NCBI GenBank assembly: GCA_050952125.1
Contig: JBMNKK010000004.1
Location: 558,001 to 622,000 of the forward strand
DNA length: 64,000 nucleotides
Direction: 5' to 3'
Source of the DNA: UBA3951 sp050952125
GTDB taxonomy: Bacteria > Bacillota > Sulfobacillia > Fermentithermobacillales > Fermentithermobacillaceae
The translations under genes and the position numbers were made by a program. Shown piece by piece: positions 17,175-25,569 of this stretch (its first letter is position 1; the number at the start of each line of letters is the position of its first letter). The notes beneath the pieces are model-generated. The model worked only from the letters and a program-made list of their open reading frames with translations, was not told the origin of the DNA and searched no databases.

Positions 17175-18179
17175 ATGGGTAGGCAAGTAGGGATTGACCT
17201 CGGAACGTGCTCCGTGCTCGTCTTCGTGTCAGGGAAAGGCATTGTGACCAGGGAACCTTCAGTCGTGGCGAAGGAAGTGTCAAGCAACAAGGTCATTGCC
17301 GTCGGCAACGAGGCTAAGTGTATGCTTGGAAGGACTCCGGGCAGTATTGTCGCAGTCCGGCCCCTCCGGCAAGGGGTCATCACCGACTATGACGTCACTC
17401 TCGCCATGCTGAAGTACTTCCTCAAACAGAGTATGCCCTGGTTTCCGCCCACGAGGCCGGAGCTTCTCCTAGCCGTTCCCGCTTCAATAACACATGTGGA
17501 GTGCAGAGCAGTTTTGCAGGCGGCGAGAGAAGCCGGCGGCGGCAAAGTCTACATCCTTGAGGAACCCCTCTTGTCGGCTCTGGGGGCCGGCCTTGACATC
17601 GACGGTCCATCAGGTCACATGATCGTGGACATCGGCGGAGGTACGACCGACACCGCCGTCTTGTCCATGCGCGATATGGTGAAAGAGGCATCTACCAGAG
17701 TAGGCGGCGATGCCTTCGACGATGCTGTAGTCCGCTATGTGCGCCGCGAGTACAACCTTGTGATAGGCGAGCAGACGGCCGAGGCTGCCAAAATGGCCGT
17801 GGGGTCTGCATTTCCCACCGAGAAGGTTGAAGTTGAGATAAGAGGGCGCGACGTAGTAACCGGGCTGCCCCGGAGCCTAGTATTGGACTCCTGGGGTGTG
17901 CGCGAAGCTATCAACGATCCTCTCACAACCATAGCTCAAGCAGTGCGCAGCGTTCTTGACAAGACGCCGCCCGAGCTGTTGAGCGATATCATAGGGCGGG
18001 GCATAGTCCTAACCGGCGGCGGTGCTTTGCTGCACGGCATGGACGAGTTCCTGCGCCGGGAGACGGGGCTCGCTGTTCACATCGCAGATGATCCGGTATC
18101 TTGTGTGGCTGCTGGAACCCGAATCGCTTTGGAGAATCTTGAGGTGTACGGAAAGCGGCAGAAACACCTGTCGGCCTAG
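17175..18179 (+). CDS. mbl: Rod-shape determining protein Mbl (MreB family actin)
   Basis: 334-residue bacterial actin that organises lateral wall synthesis. Phosphate-1 loop IDLGTCSVLVFVSGKGIV at the N-terminus, phosphate-2 motif MIVDIGGGTTDTAVLS (about residue 155), EQTAEAAKMAVGSA (about 195) and the adenosine motif GIVLTGGGALLHGMDEFL (about 280) are all intact. Called Mbl rather than MreB because mreC/mreD are absent and spoIIID precedes it, as in Bacillus. AAGGGGTG lies 6-13 bases upstream of ATG 17175. Confidence 0.93.
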   Translation: MGRQVGIDLGTCSVLVFVSGKGIVTREPSVVAKEVSSNKVIAVGNEAKCMLGRTPGSIVAVRPLRQGVITDYDVTLAMLKYFLKQSMPWFPPTRPELLLAVPASITHVECRAVLQAAREAGGGKVYILEEPLLSALGAGLDIDGPSGHMIVDIGGGTTDTAVLSMRDMVKEASTRVGGDAFDDAVVRYVRREYNLVIGEQTAEAAKMAVGSAFPTEKVEVEIRGRDVVTGLPRSLVLDSWGVREAINDPLTTIAQAVRSVLDKTPPELLSDIIGRGIVLTGGGALLHGMDEFLRRETGLAVHIADDPVSCVAAGTRIALENLEVYGKRQKHLSA

Positions 18180-18262
18180 CTTCGGTAGATTGACCCTCCA
18201 GCTGCGCTTCGCACGGAAGTGTTTCGTCCTTGGCGCCGGTTACGGTTTTCGGCGACCTTAGC

Positions 18263-18289
18263 TTAACTCCTTTTCCACTCCTCCGATAA
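18263..18289 (+). promoter_or_regulatory. Possible sigma-D (flagellar) promoter
   Basis: TTAA (18263-18266), 15 bases, TCCGATAA (18282-18289), close to the sigma-D/sigma-28 pattern TAAA-N15-GCCGATAT. flhO-flhP of Bacillus is sigma-D controlled. The predicted transcript start falls almost on the Shine-Dalgarno GGGGGGAGAG, which weakens the call. Confidence 0.35.
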
Positions 18290-18310
18290 GTAAGTGGGGG
18301 GAGAGATAAT

Positions 18311-19054
18311 TTGCTAAGAGGCATCGTTTCAGGCATAACAGCAATGCGAGCCCAGGTGACGAACCAGGAAGTGATCGCTAACAACCTGGCCAACGCAGAT
18401 ACCGCAGCCTTCAACAAAGACAAGACTGTTTTCTCCAGCTTCAACGATGTGTTCACAATGATGTTCCGCGGTACCGCACACCCGCAAGGTCTAGGCAGCA
18501 TGTCTTCGGGTTCTGTTGTCCAGGACATCAAGACGATCCGCACTGTCGGCCCGATCGAAAACACTGGCGAAGCCATGGATGTCGCCCTTCCGGGCGGCCT
18601 TTACTTTTCCGTCCAGACCGCGTCCGGTACCAGATATACCAGGCGCGGCGACTTCGAGATGGATGCGGACGGCTACCTGACACTCGGAGGCTACAGGGTG
18701 TTGGGAGAGGGCGGTCCCATCCAGATTGGCGAGTACAGAACCAGAGCCGTGCGCGAAGACGGCGCTTTCATCGGCGACGGCGAGGTTGTAGACATCATCC
18801 GCACCTTCAGGTTCGACGACGAAAGCCTTCTAGAGAAAGAGGGCACTTCCTTGTTTGACCCGCGAGGAGCTCAGCCGGAGTTGGTTGAGGCTCCAATACT
18901 CCTTACCAGAGCACTGGAGAAGTCGTCGGTCGATCCGGTGTCGGAAATGGTCAGCCTCATCTATGCCATGCGCGCCTATGAAGCCGCGCAGAAGGCGATC
19001 CAATCAAGTGACGAGACTCTCGGCATGGCAGTCGAGAGAGTCGGAAGAGTGTAG
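18311..19054 (+). CDS. flhO: Flagellar basal-body rod protein FlhO (FlgF/FlgG family)
   Basis: 247 residues. N-terminal rod signature LRGIVSGITAMRAQVTNQEVIANNLANADTAAFNKD and the C-terminal DPVSEMVSLIYAMRAYEAAQKAIQSSDETLGMAVERV helix, which pair in the rod and hook tube. The middle is the D1 domain with the FSVQTASGTRYTRRGDFEMDADGYL motif common to FlgE/F/G. Forms part of the distal rod of the flagellum. TTG start with GGGGGGAGAG upstream. Followed 17 bases later by a paralogue, the FlhO-FlhP pairing of Bacillus. Confidence 0.92.
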   Translation: MLRGIVSGITAMRAQVTNQEVIANNLANADTAAFNKDKTVFSSFNDVFTMMFRGTAHPQGLGSMSSGSVVQDIKTIRTVGPIENTGEAMDVALPGGLYFSVQTASGTRYTRRGDFEMDADGYLTLGGYRVLGEGGPIQIGEYRTRAVREDGAFIGDGEVVDIIRTFRFDDESLLEKEGTSLFDPRGAQPELVEAPILLTRALEKSSVDPVSEMVSLIYAMRAYEAAQKAIQSSDETLGMAVERVGRV

Positions 19055-19071
19055 CAAAGGAGGGATAACGT

Positions 19072-19833
19072 ATGCTGAGAGCGCTTTGGACCGGAGCCAC
19101 CGGGATGGCTTCACAACAGCTCCTGATCGACACCATCTCTAACAACATGGCTAACGTTAATACCGCGGGATTCAAGAAGCAGAGGGTTCAGTTTCAGGAC
19201 CTCTACTACGAGAACATCCCCGTGGGGATTTCATCTACCGCTTCTGTGGGCAGCGGAGCCCGCACCGTCGCGACGGACAGGAGCTTCAGGCAAGGCAACG
19301 TAGAGCGGACCGATGACCCCTTGTCAGTGGCTATTGAAGGTCAGGGATTCTTCACGGTTGAGACCAGCAGAGGTACAGCGTACACGAGAGACGGCTCCTT
19401 CCGCGTCGATGGACAGGGCCGGCTTACAAACGCGTCGGGGTATCTCGTGACATCTGATGGCGACACTATTGAGATCCCTCCGGGGGCGACCGACATCGAG
19501 ATTACCGAAGACGGCGCCATCACCGGCAGAGTTGATGGCGACTTACAGGAGTTCGGAAGGCTCCAGATTGCGCTTTTCACCAACAACCAAGGACTTGAGG
19601 CAATCGGCGGCAACTTGTTTATGCCGACACAACTGTCCGGCGAAGCAACCATTGTCGAACCTGGCCAAGAGGGCGCGGGCGTACTGCGCGGCGGCTATAT
19701 CGAGACTTCTAACGTGGAGATTGTGACCGAGATGGTGAATCTCATCATTGCCCAGAGAGCGTTTGAACTCAACTCGAAGACTGTGGAAACCGCAGACCAG
19801 ATGTGGGGCATCGCCAATAACGTGAAGCGTTAG
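19072..19833 (+). CDS. flhP: Flagellar basal-body rod protein FlhP (FlgG family)
   Basis: 253 residues, closer to canonical FlgG than its neighbour: MLRALWTGATGMASQQLLIDTISNNMANVNTAGFKKQRVQFQDLYYE opening, the SVAIEGQGFFTVETSRGTAYTRDGSFRVDGQGRL centre, and the EIVTEMVNLIIAQRAFELNSKTVETADQMWGIANNVKR C-terminal helix. Builds the distal rod. Good Shine-Dalgarno AAAGGAGG. The gene ends 10 bases before flgJ. Confidence 0.95.
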   Translation: MLRALWTGATGMASQQLLIDTISNNMANVNTAGFKKQRVQFQDLYYENIPVGISSTASVGSGARTVATDRSFRQGNVERTDDPLSVAIEGQGFFTVETSRGTAYTRDGSFRVDGQGRLTNASGYLVTSDGDTIEIPPGATDIEITEDGAITGRVDGDLQEFGRLQIALFTNNQGLEAIGGNLFMPTQLSGEATIVEPGQEGAGVLRGGYIETSNVEIVTEMVNLIIAQRAFELNSKTVETADQMWGIANNVKR

Positions 19834-19843
19834 GAGCGAGAAC

Positions 19844-20185
19844 ATGGTAGTAAGAGGCGACAGAGGGACAACAGCTCATGTGACAGCACGGGATGCAGTC
19901 ACCGGTAAGTACCAAAGGACTAGCCAAGGATCTGCGGTGGACCGGCCGAGCGAAAGCAAAGCTGGGGCCGAAGACCCTAAACTCCTGAAAGCCTGCCAGG
20001 ACTTTGAAGCGGTATTTCTGACAATGATATGGAAAGAGATGCAGAAATCGGCTAACGTAGACCTCGGCGGTTGGGGAGCGTTTGCCGAACAGGCGATGGG
20101 AGAGAATTGGGCAAAGTCTGGCGGCATAGGTCTAGCGAAGGTTATGTACAAAAGCATGTCGAAGACTCTCCCGACTGTCAAGTAA
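19844..20185 (+). CDS. flgJ: Rod-binding protein, FlgJ N-terminal domain
   Basis: 113 residues with an N-terminal polar, disordered-looking stretch and then the rod-binding domain: KLLKACQDFEAVFLTMIWKEMQKSA (about residues 45-70) and GGIGLAKVMYKSM near the end. It lacks the muramidase domain found in proteobacterial FlgJ, as usual in Bacillota. It should cap the growing rod. Third gene of the flhO-flhP-flgJ unit. Confidence 0.85.
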   Translation: MVVRGDRGTTAHVTARDAVTGKYQRTSQGSAVDRPSESKAGAEDPKLLKACQDFEAVFLTMIWKEMQKSANVDLGGWGAFAEQAMGENWAKSGGIGLAKVMYKSMSKTLPTVK

Positions 20186-20225
20186 GATAAAGCGCGCACT
20201 GGCGCGGGTTTCGGGAGATGATGAT

Positions 20226-20663
20226 GTGGCCGATATTGCTGCGAGGCAGCCGGAGCCCGAGGAAATCCTTCCTCACCGGCCGCCTTTCATTTTTGTGTCC
20301 AGGATTATCTCGATAGATCCTGACAAGCGTGCCGTAGCCGAGTATGATGTACCTGCTGACTTGCCGATATTCGCGGGACACTTTCCCGGGCATCCCATCC
20401 TTCCGGGAGTCATAATCCTGGAGATGCTAGCCCAAACAGGGGCGTTGGCGCTTCTCTGCAAGAAGGAGCATCAGGGGAAGCTAGCCTATCTGGCCGGAGT
20501 CGACTCGGCCAGGTTCCGTAAGCCGGTGCGGCCGGGAGATATCCTGAGGGCCGAAGTCGTGATGGAATCAATGCGGATGCAGATCGGCAGAGCTTACGGT
20601 AAGGTGTTCGTAGGTGATGAAGAGGTCGCCGACGCTAGGGTGTTGTTTGCTACCCAGAAGTGA
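20226..20663 (+). CDS. fabZ: 3-hydroxyacyl-[ACP] dehydratase
   Basis: 145 residues, single hot-dog domain. The catalytic histidine is in AGHFPGHPILPGV (about residue 55) and the catalytic glutamate in ILEMLAQTGAL (about 69). LPHRPPFIFVSRI at the N-terminus is the usual FabZ opening. Acts in fatty-acid elongation. GTG 20226 follows CGGGAG by about 8 bases. fabZ lies near flhP in Bacillus too (ywpB). Confidence 0.95.
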   Translation: MADIAARQPEPEEILPHRPPFIFVSRIISIDPDKRAVAEYDVPADLPIFAGHFPGHPILPGVIILEMLAQTGALALLCKKEHQGKLAYLAGVDSARFRKPVRPGDILRAEVVMESMRMQIGRAYGKVFVGDEEVADARVLFATQK

Positions 20664-20691
20664 CGGCGTTCTCTAGAGGAGGTGCGTTTTA

Positions 20692-21879
20692 GTGCCCACG
20701 ATGGGTGAGGGAAGGAGGCTCTTCACTTCCGAGTCTGTGACAGAGGGCCATCCCGACAAAGTCGCTGATCAGATTGTTGACGCTATCCTGGACAACATAA
20801 TCGTAAAGGATCCAGAAGCCAGGGTTGCTTGCGAGTGCCTGGTCAAAACCGGTTTCGTGCTGGTTGCGGGCGAGATCTCGACTGAGTGTTACGTGGACAT
20901 GCCGGAAATAGTGAGGGGCACGCTCAGGCGTATTGGCTACACCAGAGCGAAGTACGGATTCGATTCCGAGACCTGCGCGGTCCTTACAGCAATTGAAGAG
21001 CAGTCCCCGGACATAGCGTTGGGAGTTGACCGTTCGCTCGAGTCCAAGGAGGGCGAGATGCCCGACACACTCGGCGCCGGAGATCAAGGGATGATGTTCG
21101 GCTACGCCATAGACGAGACTGACGTCTTTATGCCCATGCCGATTCACCTGGCGAATACTATGGCCAAGAGGCTGGCCGACGTGAGACGCGACGGCATTAT
21201 TCCCTATCTTAGGCCGGACGGAAAGACCCAGGTGACTTTAGAGTATGTAGACGGCGTGCCGAAGAGAGTACATACGGTGGTCGTATCTGCCCAGCATGCA
21301 AGCAATGTGGGCCTTTCGCAGGTGCGCGAAGACATCCTTAACCACGTCATAAGGCCGTCTCTGCCATGCGAGATGTTTGATGCAAACACCAGGGTACTTG
21401 TGAACGCCACGGGCAGGTTCGTAGTCGGCGGCCCGCAAGGCGATAGCGGGCTCACCGGCCGCAAGATTATCGTCGATACCTACGGCGGGTTTGCCAGGCA
21501 CGGCGGAGGAGCGTTCTCGGGAAAAGATCCGTCAAAGGTGGACCGCACCGCCTCATACGCAGCGAGATATGCAGCTAAGAACATAGTGGCGGCCGGACTC
21601 GCAAAAGAGTGCGAAGTGCAGGTGGCATATGTGATCGGGGTTGCACGCCCGGTTTCGCTCATTGTCGACACCAAGGGCACAGGAAAGATACCGGATCAAG
21701 ATATCCAGAAGAGTTTGGAGAGATCTTTCGATTTCCGGCCCGGAGCGATCATCGAGAAGATGGACCTCAGAAAACCGATCTACTCCTCGGTATCAGCCTA
21801 CGGTCACTTTGGCCGTAAGGATCTGGATCTTCCTTGGGAAAGGCTCGACCTAAAGGATGACCTCCTGAAGCACGTTTAG
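20692..21879 (+). CDS. metK: S-adenosylmethionine synthetase
   Basis: 395 residues. Makes SAM from methionine and ATP. Conserved landmarks: FTSESVTEGHPDKVADQIVDAILD at the N-terminus, GAGDQGMMFGYA (about residue 125), DGKTQVTLEY, FVVGGPQGDSGLTGRKIIVDTYGG (about 243) and GGGAFSGKDPSKVDRTASYAARY (about 270). GTG start with GAGGAGGTG upstream. No SAM riboswitch or T-box was seen in the short gap before it. Confidence 0.97.
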   Translation: MPTMGEGRRLFTSESVTEGHPDKVADQIVDAILDNIIVKDPEARVACECLVKTGFVLVAGEISTECYVDMPEIVRGTLRRIGYTRAKYGFDSETCAVLTAIEEQSPDIALGVDRSLESKEGEMPDTLGAGDQGMMFGYAIDETDVFMPMPIHLANTMAKRLADVRRDGIIPYLRPDGKTQVTLEYVDGVPKRVHTVVVSAQHASNVGLSQVREDILNHVIRPSLPCEMFDANTRVLVNATGRFVVGGPQGDSGLTGRKIIVDTYGGFARHGGGAFSGKDPSKVDRTASYAARYAAKNIVAAGLAKECEVQVAYVIGVARPVSLIVDTKGTGKIPDQDIQKSLERSFDFRPGAIIEKMDLRKPIYSSVSAYGHFGRKDLDLPWERLDLKDDLLKHV

Positions 21880-21887
21880 CCGTCCCC

Positions 21888-21925
21888 GCTTCCCCCCGGC
21901 GCACATAGGATGCTCCGGGGGGAGC
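21888..21925 (+). other. GC-rich hairpin covering the Shine-Dalgarno of the next gene
   Basis: GCTTCCCCCCGG (21888-21899) pairs with CCGGGGGGAGC (21915-21925). The right arm contains the only purine-rich ribosome-binding candidate for the following ORF (ATG 21933). There is no T-run, so it may serve as a weak metK terminator, as translational control, or both. Confidence 0.4.
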
Positions 21926-21932
21926 GTTCTGT

Positions 21933-22250
21933 ATGAATCCACAAAGAACACTGCTGCTTCTGGCGATTGCCTGCTGCCTTGCGGATCTCTTCGCCGGTTT
22001 CCTGAAGAACCAGCATGCCCGTGAACTTAAAATCCTGATAAAGGCCTGTAACTCACCTCAGTTGGCCGAAGGGCTCATTCGATATCTCTATTGGGATTTG
22101 GCTCTGTTCGGAGGCCTCCGTTTGTCAATCGATCTACAGATCGACGACGCTGTCGGCGAACTAGCGGCGATTCGACGAGCGCTGGTGAGGGACGGACTGG
22201 TGGAGGATGAGAGCAGTACACTCGAGCCCGACCTGGTCTTTATTGTCTAG
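21933..22250 (+). CDS. Hypothetical protein, 105 residues
   Basis: Not recognised. Short hydrophobic N-terminus (about residues 5-20, LLLLAIACCLADLFAGF) that could be a membrane anchor or an amphipathic start, then a soluble mixed alpha segment rich in Leu, Ile, Asp and Glu, ending EDESSTLEPDLVFIV. Shine-Dalgarno GGGGGGAG about 8 bases before ATG. It ends just before the diguanylate cyclase, so the two may be co-transcribed. Codon use resembles the neighbours. No function offered. Confidence 0.6.
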   Translation: MNPQRTLLLLAIACCLADLFAGFLKNQHARELKILIKACNSPQLAEGLIRYLYWDLALFGGLRLSIDLQIDDAVGELAAIRRALVRDGLVEDESSTLEPDLVFIV

Positions 22251-22257
22251 CCTTTAC

Positions 22258-23940
22258 ATGCTCATTGACGAGGTGTCTTTGGTGCGGGGACTCTACTCCT
22301 TAAGGACAAGGTATGCTGTTGGAACTGCCGGATCGCTTTATCTCTTCTGGAGGATTGCCGCTGAACCCGATTCCGCTGTCGGTTTTCTGAAACCAGAGTA
22401 CCTGGTGCTGGTTCTCCTGTATGCCGTTCTCGAATACGCAGGGATGTATGTGCGGTCCGGAGTGATCGTAAGCTTCAGTCTTGCTGCGGTTATGGCCGCT
22501 GCCATCATCGGGGGTGAGGTGCCGGCGCTTCTGGTGGGACTCGGCTCTCTGATCGTAGCCAAACTGAAGAGTCTGCCGGCGCTCACCGCCTTCTCCAATG
22601 CAGGAGTCCATTGGCTTTCCGTTGCTGCAGCCTCAACCGCTGCCGCAGCCTGTGGCGGGTGGCCGAGCGCTTTGGGGCAGGCGGACGGTGGAAAGGGAAT
22701 CGCAGTCTTCTCGTTGGCGTATACGGTTGCCGGAAGTCTGATCGTTGGGAGCCTGTCTCTTCTCAGTGCCAGCAGGAGCACTCTTCGGGATCAAATGTAC
22801 AATCTAGGTTTTCATGCCGCGCACACGGTGATTGCGACATCAATCGGGACGTTTGCCGGCACCATGTACGCCTACTGGGGCGCAGGCGCGTTTGTTGTTT
22901 CTTGCGCGACTGTATCGGCGCTGGCTTCATTGGTGAGCCAATCGACTCGGGTCTCCATCAGTCAAGGCGGGCTGTTCAACCTCTATGAGGCGGTCTCGTC
23001 GATAAACGAGGTTCTGACGGTAAATGAGGTTTTTACCAGGGCTAAAGAGTTTGCCCGATCCGTGGTGGATATAGATTTCGCTTGGCTTACAATTGAACCG
23101 CAAGACGGAGAGAATTCCTGCACCGAGTGGATTTGGGCCGATGAAGGAGTCGATGCGGAACTGGCGAGAGGCCACGTCAAGTCCTTCTCTGCTACCGAGC
23201 GCAATGAAATAGCTGAAGGTTTCGAGGTGCTTCAGAGTTCCCGGCGGCCGGAACGGGGCTACTTGGGGACAATGGTCTCCATGCCTCTCCGGTTCGGTCG
23301 CGAGCCCTTCGGCGAGTTCGGGTTTGCTTTTCTCGAGTCCGGCGTCCACATCCCTCGTGCTACTGCTCAGATATTTGCGGTCTTGTCGTCTCACCTGGCC
23401 CTGGCCGTTGACAACGCGGTCAAGTTTGAAAGAGCTACGGAACTCGCTCACACCGATCCTTTGACGGGGTTGTATAACTACCGCTACTTCCACCACCTGC
23501 TGGAGGAGGCTGTATCGCGTGCGGCCAAAACCGGCGCCCCGGTATCACTGATATACATCGATCTGGATCATTTCCGGGACATTAACAATACCTACGGCCA
23601 TCAGGCCGGTGACGAGGCGCTCAAGCGGATTGCCAGGCTTGTTAGGGATTCGTGTCGAGACAAGGCCTTGGTTTCGCGTCCGGGCGGCGATGAGTTCACG
23701 GTCATACTGCCCGGAATAGGCAAGGAGCAAGCGAGGATCATAGCGAGGCGAATTCGTGATAATCTTAAGTCGGCAAAGCTCGATGTTAGGCTTGAGGAGC
23801 CATTGATAGGAGTTGTCGGTGCGTCCGTCGGAGTAGCCGCTTATCCTGAAGACGGTAGTGATATCCGCGAACTGATTCACAGAGCCGATATGGATATGTA
23901 TGCTGCCAAATCAGAAGGAGGCCCCAATAGCCGTTATTAA
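22258..23940 (+). CDS. Membrane diguanylate cyclase (MASE-like, GAF, GGDEF)
   Basis: About 560 residues. N-terminal polytopic membrane domain (about residues 10-210, six or more helices), a GAF-like sensor region (about 225-395), then a GGDEF domain (about 400-560) with DPLTGLYNYRYF, YIDLDHFRDINNTYGHQAGDEAL and the intact active site GGDEF at 476-480. The RxxD inhibitory site upstream of GGDEF is not conserved (RDKA), so product inhibition through it is unlikely. Should make c-di-GMP from two GTP. The start is uncertain: ATG 22258 avoids overlap; GTG 22282 lies 6 bases after GAGGTG; ATG 22207 has no spacing to its GGAGG. Lies beside flagellar genes, consistent with motility control. Confidence 0.9.
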   Translation: MLIDEVSLVRGLYSLRTRYAVGTAGSLYLFWRIAAEPDSAVGFLKPEYLVLVLLYAVLEYAGMYVRSGVIVSFSLAAVMAAAIIGGEVPALLVGLGSLIVAKLKSLPALTAFSNAGVHWLSVAAASTAAAACGGWPSALGQADGGKGIAVFSLAYTVAGSLIVGSLSLLSASRSTLRDQMYNLGFHAAHTVIATSIGTFAGTMYAYWGAGAFVVSCATVSALASLVSQSTRVSISQGGLFNLYEAVSSINEVLTVNEVFTRAKEFARSVVDIDFAWLTIEPQDGENSCTEWIWADEGVDAELARGHVKSFSATERNEIAEGFEVLQSSRRPERGYLGTMVSMPLRFGREPFGEFGFAFLESGVHIPRATAQIFAVLSSHLALAVDNAVKFERATELAHTDPLTGLYNYRYFHHLLEEAVSRAAKTGAPVSLIYIDLDHFRDINNTYGHQAGDEALKRIARLVRDSCRDKALVSRPGGDEFTVILPGIGKEQARIIARRIRDNLKSAKLDVRLEEPLIGVVGASVGVAAYPEDGSDIRELIHRADMDMYAAKSEGGPNSRY

Positions 23941-24727
23941 GAAAGACAAGGTACTCGCACTGTTTTCGAGTATACTGAGGCGGCTTACCGACCTCGTCTA
24001 CGGTCGGCCCTCATGCTGTGCTCTGTGCGGTTCCTTGCTGCCTCGTACGGGCGGCAAGTGGAGCAGCCGCTCTCGCGAGCGCGAGCTCCGCGCTGCGTCG
24101 CAAACTCCCGGTATTTGCGATTCATGCTTGGACAGGCTTGCCCTTCAAATGGCATGGGTTTGCGAGATATGCGGCGGGCCGATCAAGCCGCCGCTTAGGG
24201 TCTGCCCTGACTGCCAGAAATGCTTCTATACATTTGACGGCCAGAGGTCAGCAGGCATCTATGACTCGGATCTGAAGAATGCCGTCATTCGCATGAAGTT
24301 TCAGGGTGAGAGGTGGCTGTCGCGACCTCTCGGGTGGCTTGTGGCCAAGGCGGCTCGCGATTTTCTGCCTGTGGACCTGGTGATCCCCATACCGATTGAC
24401 CCGGGTAGCCGTATTCGCCGCGGGTACAACCAAGCGATGGATCTTGCCAAGGAAGTCTCAGCTTTACTAGACGTTCCTTTGGTAGACGTTTTGAGCCGCG
24501 ACAAAAGGTATTCACATCAAGCCGAACTTGGACGAAACAAGAGGTGGGGGAACCTTAAGGAGTCAATGGGCGCCAAACGTACCGTGAATCTCAAAGGGAA
24601 GCGTTGCCTTCTGATCGACGACGTTACTACAACCGGCGCGACGCTGGACGAGGCGGCGAGGGTTTTGAAGCACCTCGGAGCCGAGAAGGTCTTCTGCGCT
24701 ACGGTGGCCAGGACTCTAAGGCATTAG
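23900..24727 (+). CDS. comFC: ComF family phosphoribosyltransferase-like protein
   Basis: Up to 275 residues. N-terminal zinc-ribbon cysteines (CCALCGSLL; CDSCLDRL; CEICGGPI; CPDCQK), then a PRT-type domain with VIPIPIDPGSRIRRGYNQAMDLAKEVS and the PRPP-binding loop CLLIDDVTTTGATLDEAARVL. In Bacillus the comF operon product is needed for DNA uptake. The only ATG in range (23900) overlaps the cyclase by 41 bases. The best Shine-Dalgarno, GGAGG at 23917-23921, points instead at ATA 23927 or ATT 23936, so a non-AUG start is possible; the conserved part starts near residue 13. Followed by yvyF and flgM, as in Bacillus. Confidence 0.9.
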   Translation: MLPNQKEAPIAVIKKDKVLALFSSILRRLTDLVYGRPSCCALCGSLLPRTGGKWSSRSRERELRAASQTPGICDSCLDRLALQMAWVCEICGGPIKPPLRVCPDCQKCFYTFDGQRSAGIYDSDLKNAVIRMKFQGERWLSRPLGWLVAKAARDFLPVDLVIPIPIDPGSRIRRGYNQAMDLAKEVSALLDVPLVDVLSRDKRYSHQAELGRNKRWGNLKESMGAKRTVNLKGKRCLLIDDVTTTGATLDEAARVLKHLGAEKVFCATVARTLRH

Positions 24728-24738
24728 GAGGGTGAGAT

Positions 24739-25152
24739 ATGGCTCGTGAGATTCGGAACTGCCGGCGGTGCGGGAAGCTCTTCGTCTATGTCGGCGTACC
24801 CGTGTGCGAGGCTTGCGTCAAGAAGGAAGAAGAGCAGTACGCCAGAGTAAGACAGTATCTTGATGAGAACCCAAGGGCCGGAGTTAAGGAAACGAGCGAG
24901 GCTACCGAGGTGCCCGTCGAGATGGTCATTGAATTCGTCCGGAAAGGCCTGCTTGTTACTTCAGGCGGCTCCGGAATTGAGGGTATTTCCTGCGCTATCT
25001 GCGGGAAGCGCATATCGTCCGGGCGAGTATGCCCAAAGTGCGAGGCTGACCTGCTTACGGCAACCGGCAGATCCCGACCTGTGGCCGTTGGGGATGACAA
25101 GAAGATGTCCAGGATGTACAGTATGGATATGATCTCTCGGAGAAAATCCTGA
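24739..25152 (+). CDS. yvyF: YvyF-type flagellar operon zinc-ribbon protein
   Basis: 137 residues. Two Cys4 ribbons: CRRCGKLF ... CEACVKKEE (about residues 8-30) and CAICGKR ... CPKCEADL (about 87-108). Between them is a helical region resembling a small helix-turn-helix (VRQYLDENPRAGVKETSEATEVPVEMVIEFVRKGLL). This is the layout of the TIGR03826/YvyF family found between comF and flgM. Biochemical role unknown; presumed regulator of flagellar genes. Good GGAGG before ATG 24739. Confidence 0.88.
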   Translation: MAREIRNCRRCGKLFVYVGVPVCEACVKKEEEQYARVRQYLDENPRAGVKETSEATEVPVEMVIEFVRKGLLVTSGGSGIEGISCAICGKRISSGRVCPKCEADLLTATGRSRPVAVGDDKKMSRMYSMDMISRRKS

Positions 25153-25170
25153 CATAAGACAGCGTTAAGC

Positions 25171-25198
25171 TAAACCGCCGCACGCTGTTTGACGATGA
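25171..25198 (+). promoter_or_regulatory. Possible sigma-D promoter of flgM
   Basis: TAAA (25171-25174), 16 bases, GACGATGA (25191-25198), a partial match to TAAA-N15-GCCGATAT. flgM of Bacillus has its own sigma-D promoter at this position, which feeds back on its partner sigma factor. Confidence 0.35.
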
Positions 25199-25236
25199 AT
25201 ACCGTGGACACGGCAAATGCAAAAGGGTGATATCAC

Positions 25237-25539
25237 ATGATGATCTCAAGGGCTCAGATCGGTAAGATCCTCAAGATCTACGAGACCCAAGGTGCGGCTC
25301 ACCCGTCGTCCAAAGCGGTAGGGCAGGCGGACGGAGCGGCCTCTAAAGACAAGGTTGTGCTTTCGGTGAGCCAGGATGATCTGGCTAAGGTTCGGGAGCT
25401 CACCAAAAAGCTGCCTGAAATGCGTCTCGACAAGGTTGAAGCCCTGAGGAAGCAGATTGAGTCCGGCAACTACAAGGTGGATGCCACCGAAGTAGCCGAC
25501 AAGATGCTCGGTAGGCTTCTGGCCGACCGCATAAAGTAG
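25237..25539 (+). CDS. flgM: Anti-sigma-28/sigma-D factor FlgM
   Basis: 100 residues. Polar, disordered first half and a helical C-terminal half with the FlgM pattern DKVVLSVSQDDLAKVRELTKKLPEMRLDKVEALRKQIESGNYKVDATEVADKMLGRLLADRIK, in which R.DKVEALR..I..G.Y.VD...VA..ML is the family signature. Holds the flagellar sigma factor inactive until the hook is complete. ATG 25237 follows an AAGGGTG Shine-Dalgarno. First gene of the flgM-N-K-L block. Confidence 0.93.
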   Translation: MMISRAQIGKILKIYETQGAAHPSSKAVGQADGAASKDKVVLSVSQDDLAKVRELTKKLPEMRLDKVEALRKQIESGNYKVDATEVADKMLGRLLADRIK

Positions 25540-25569
25540 ACCTCTTTTCACCCCATAGGAGTGCTCTTC

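Noticed and set aside
16780..17383. Minus-strand open frames over spoIIID and the start of mbl
   Set aside because: Overlap well-supported conserved genes; composition is that of an antisense frame.
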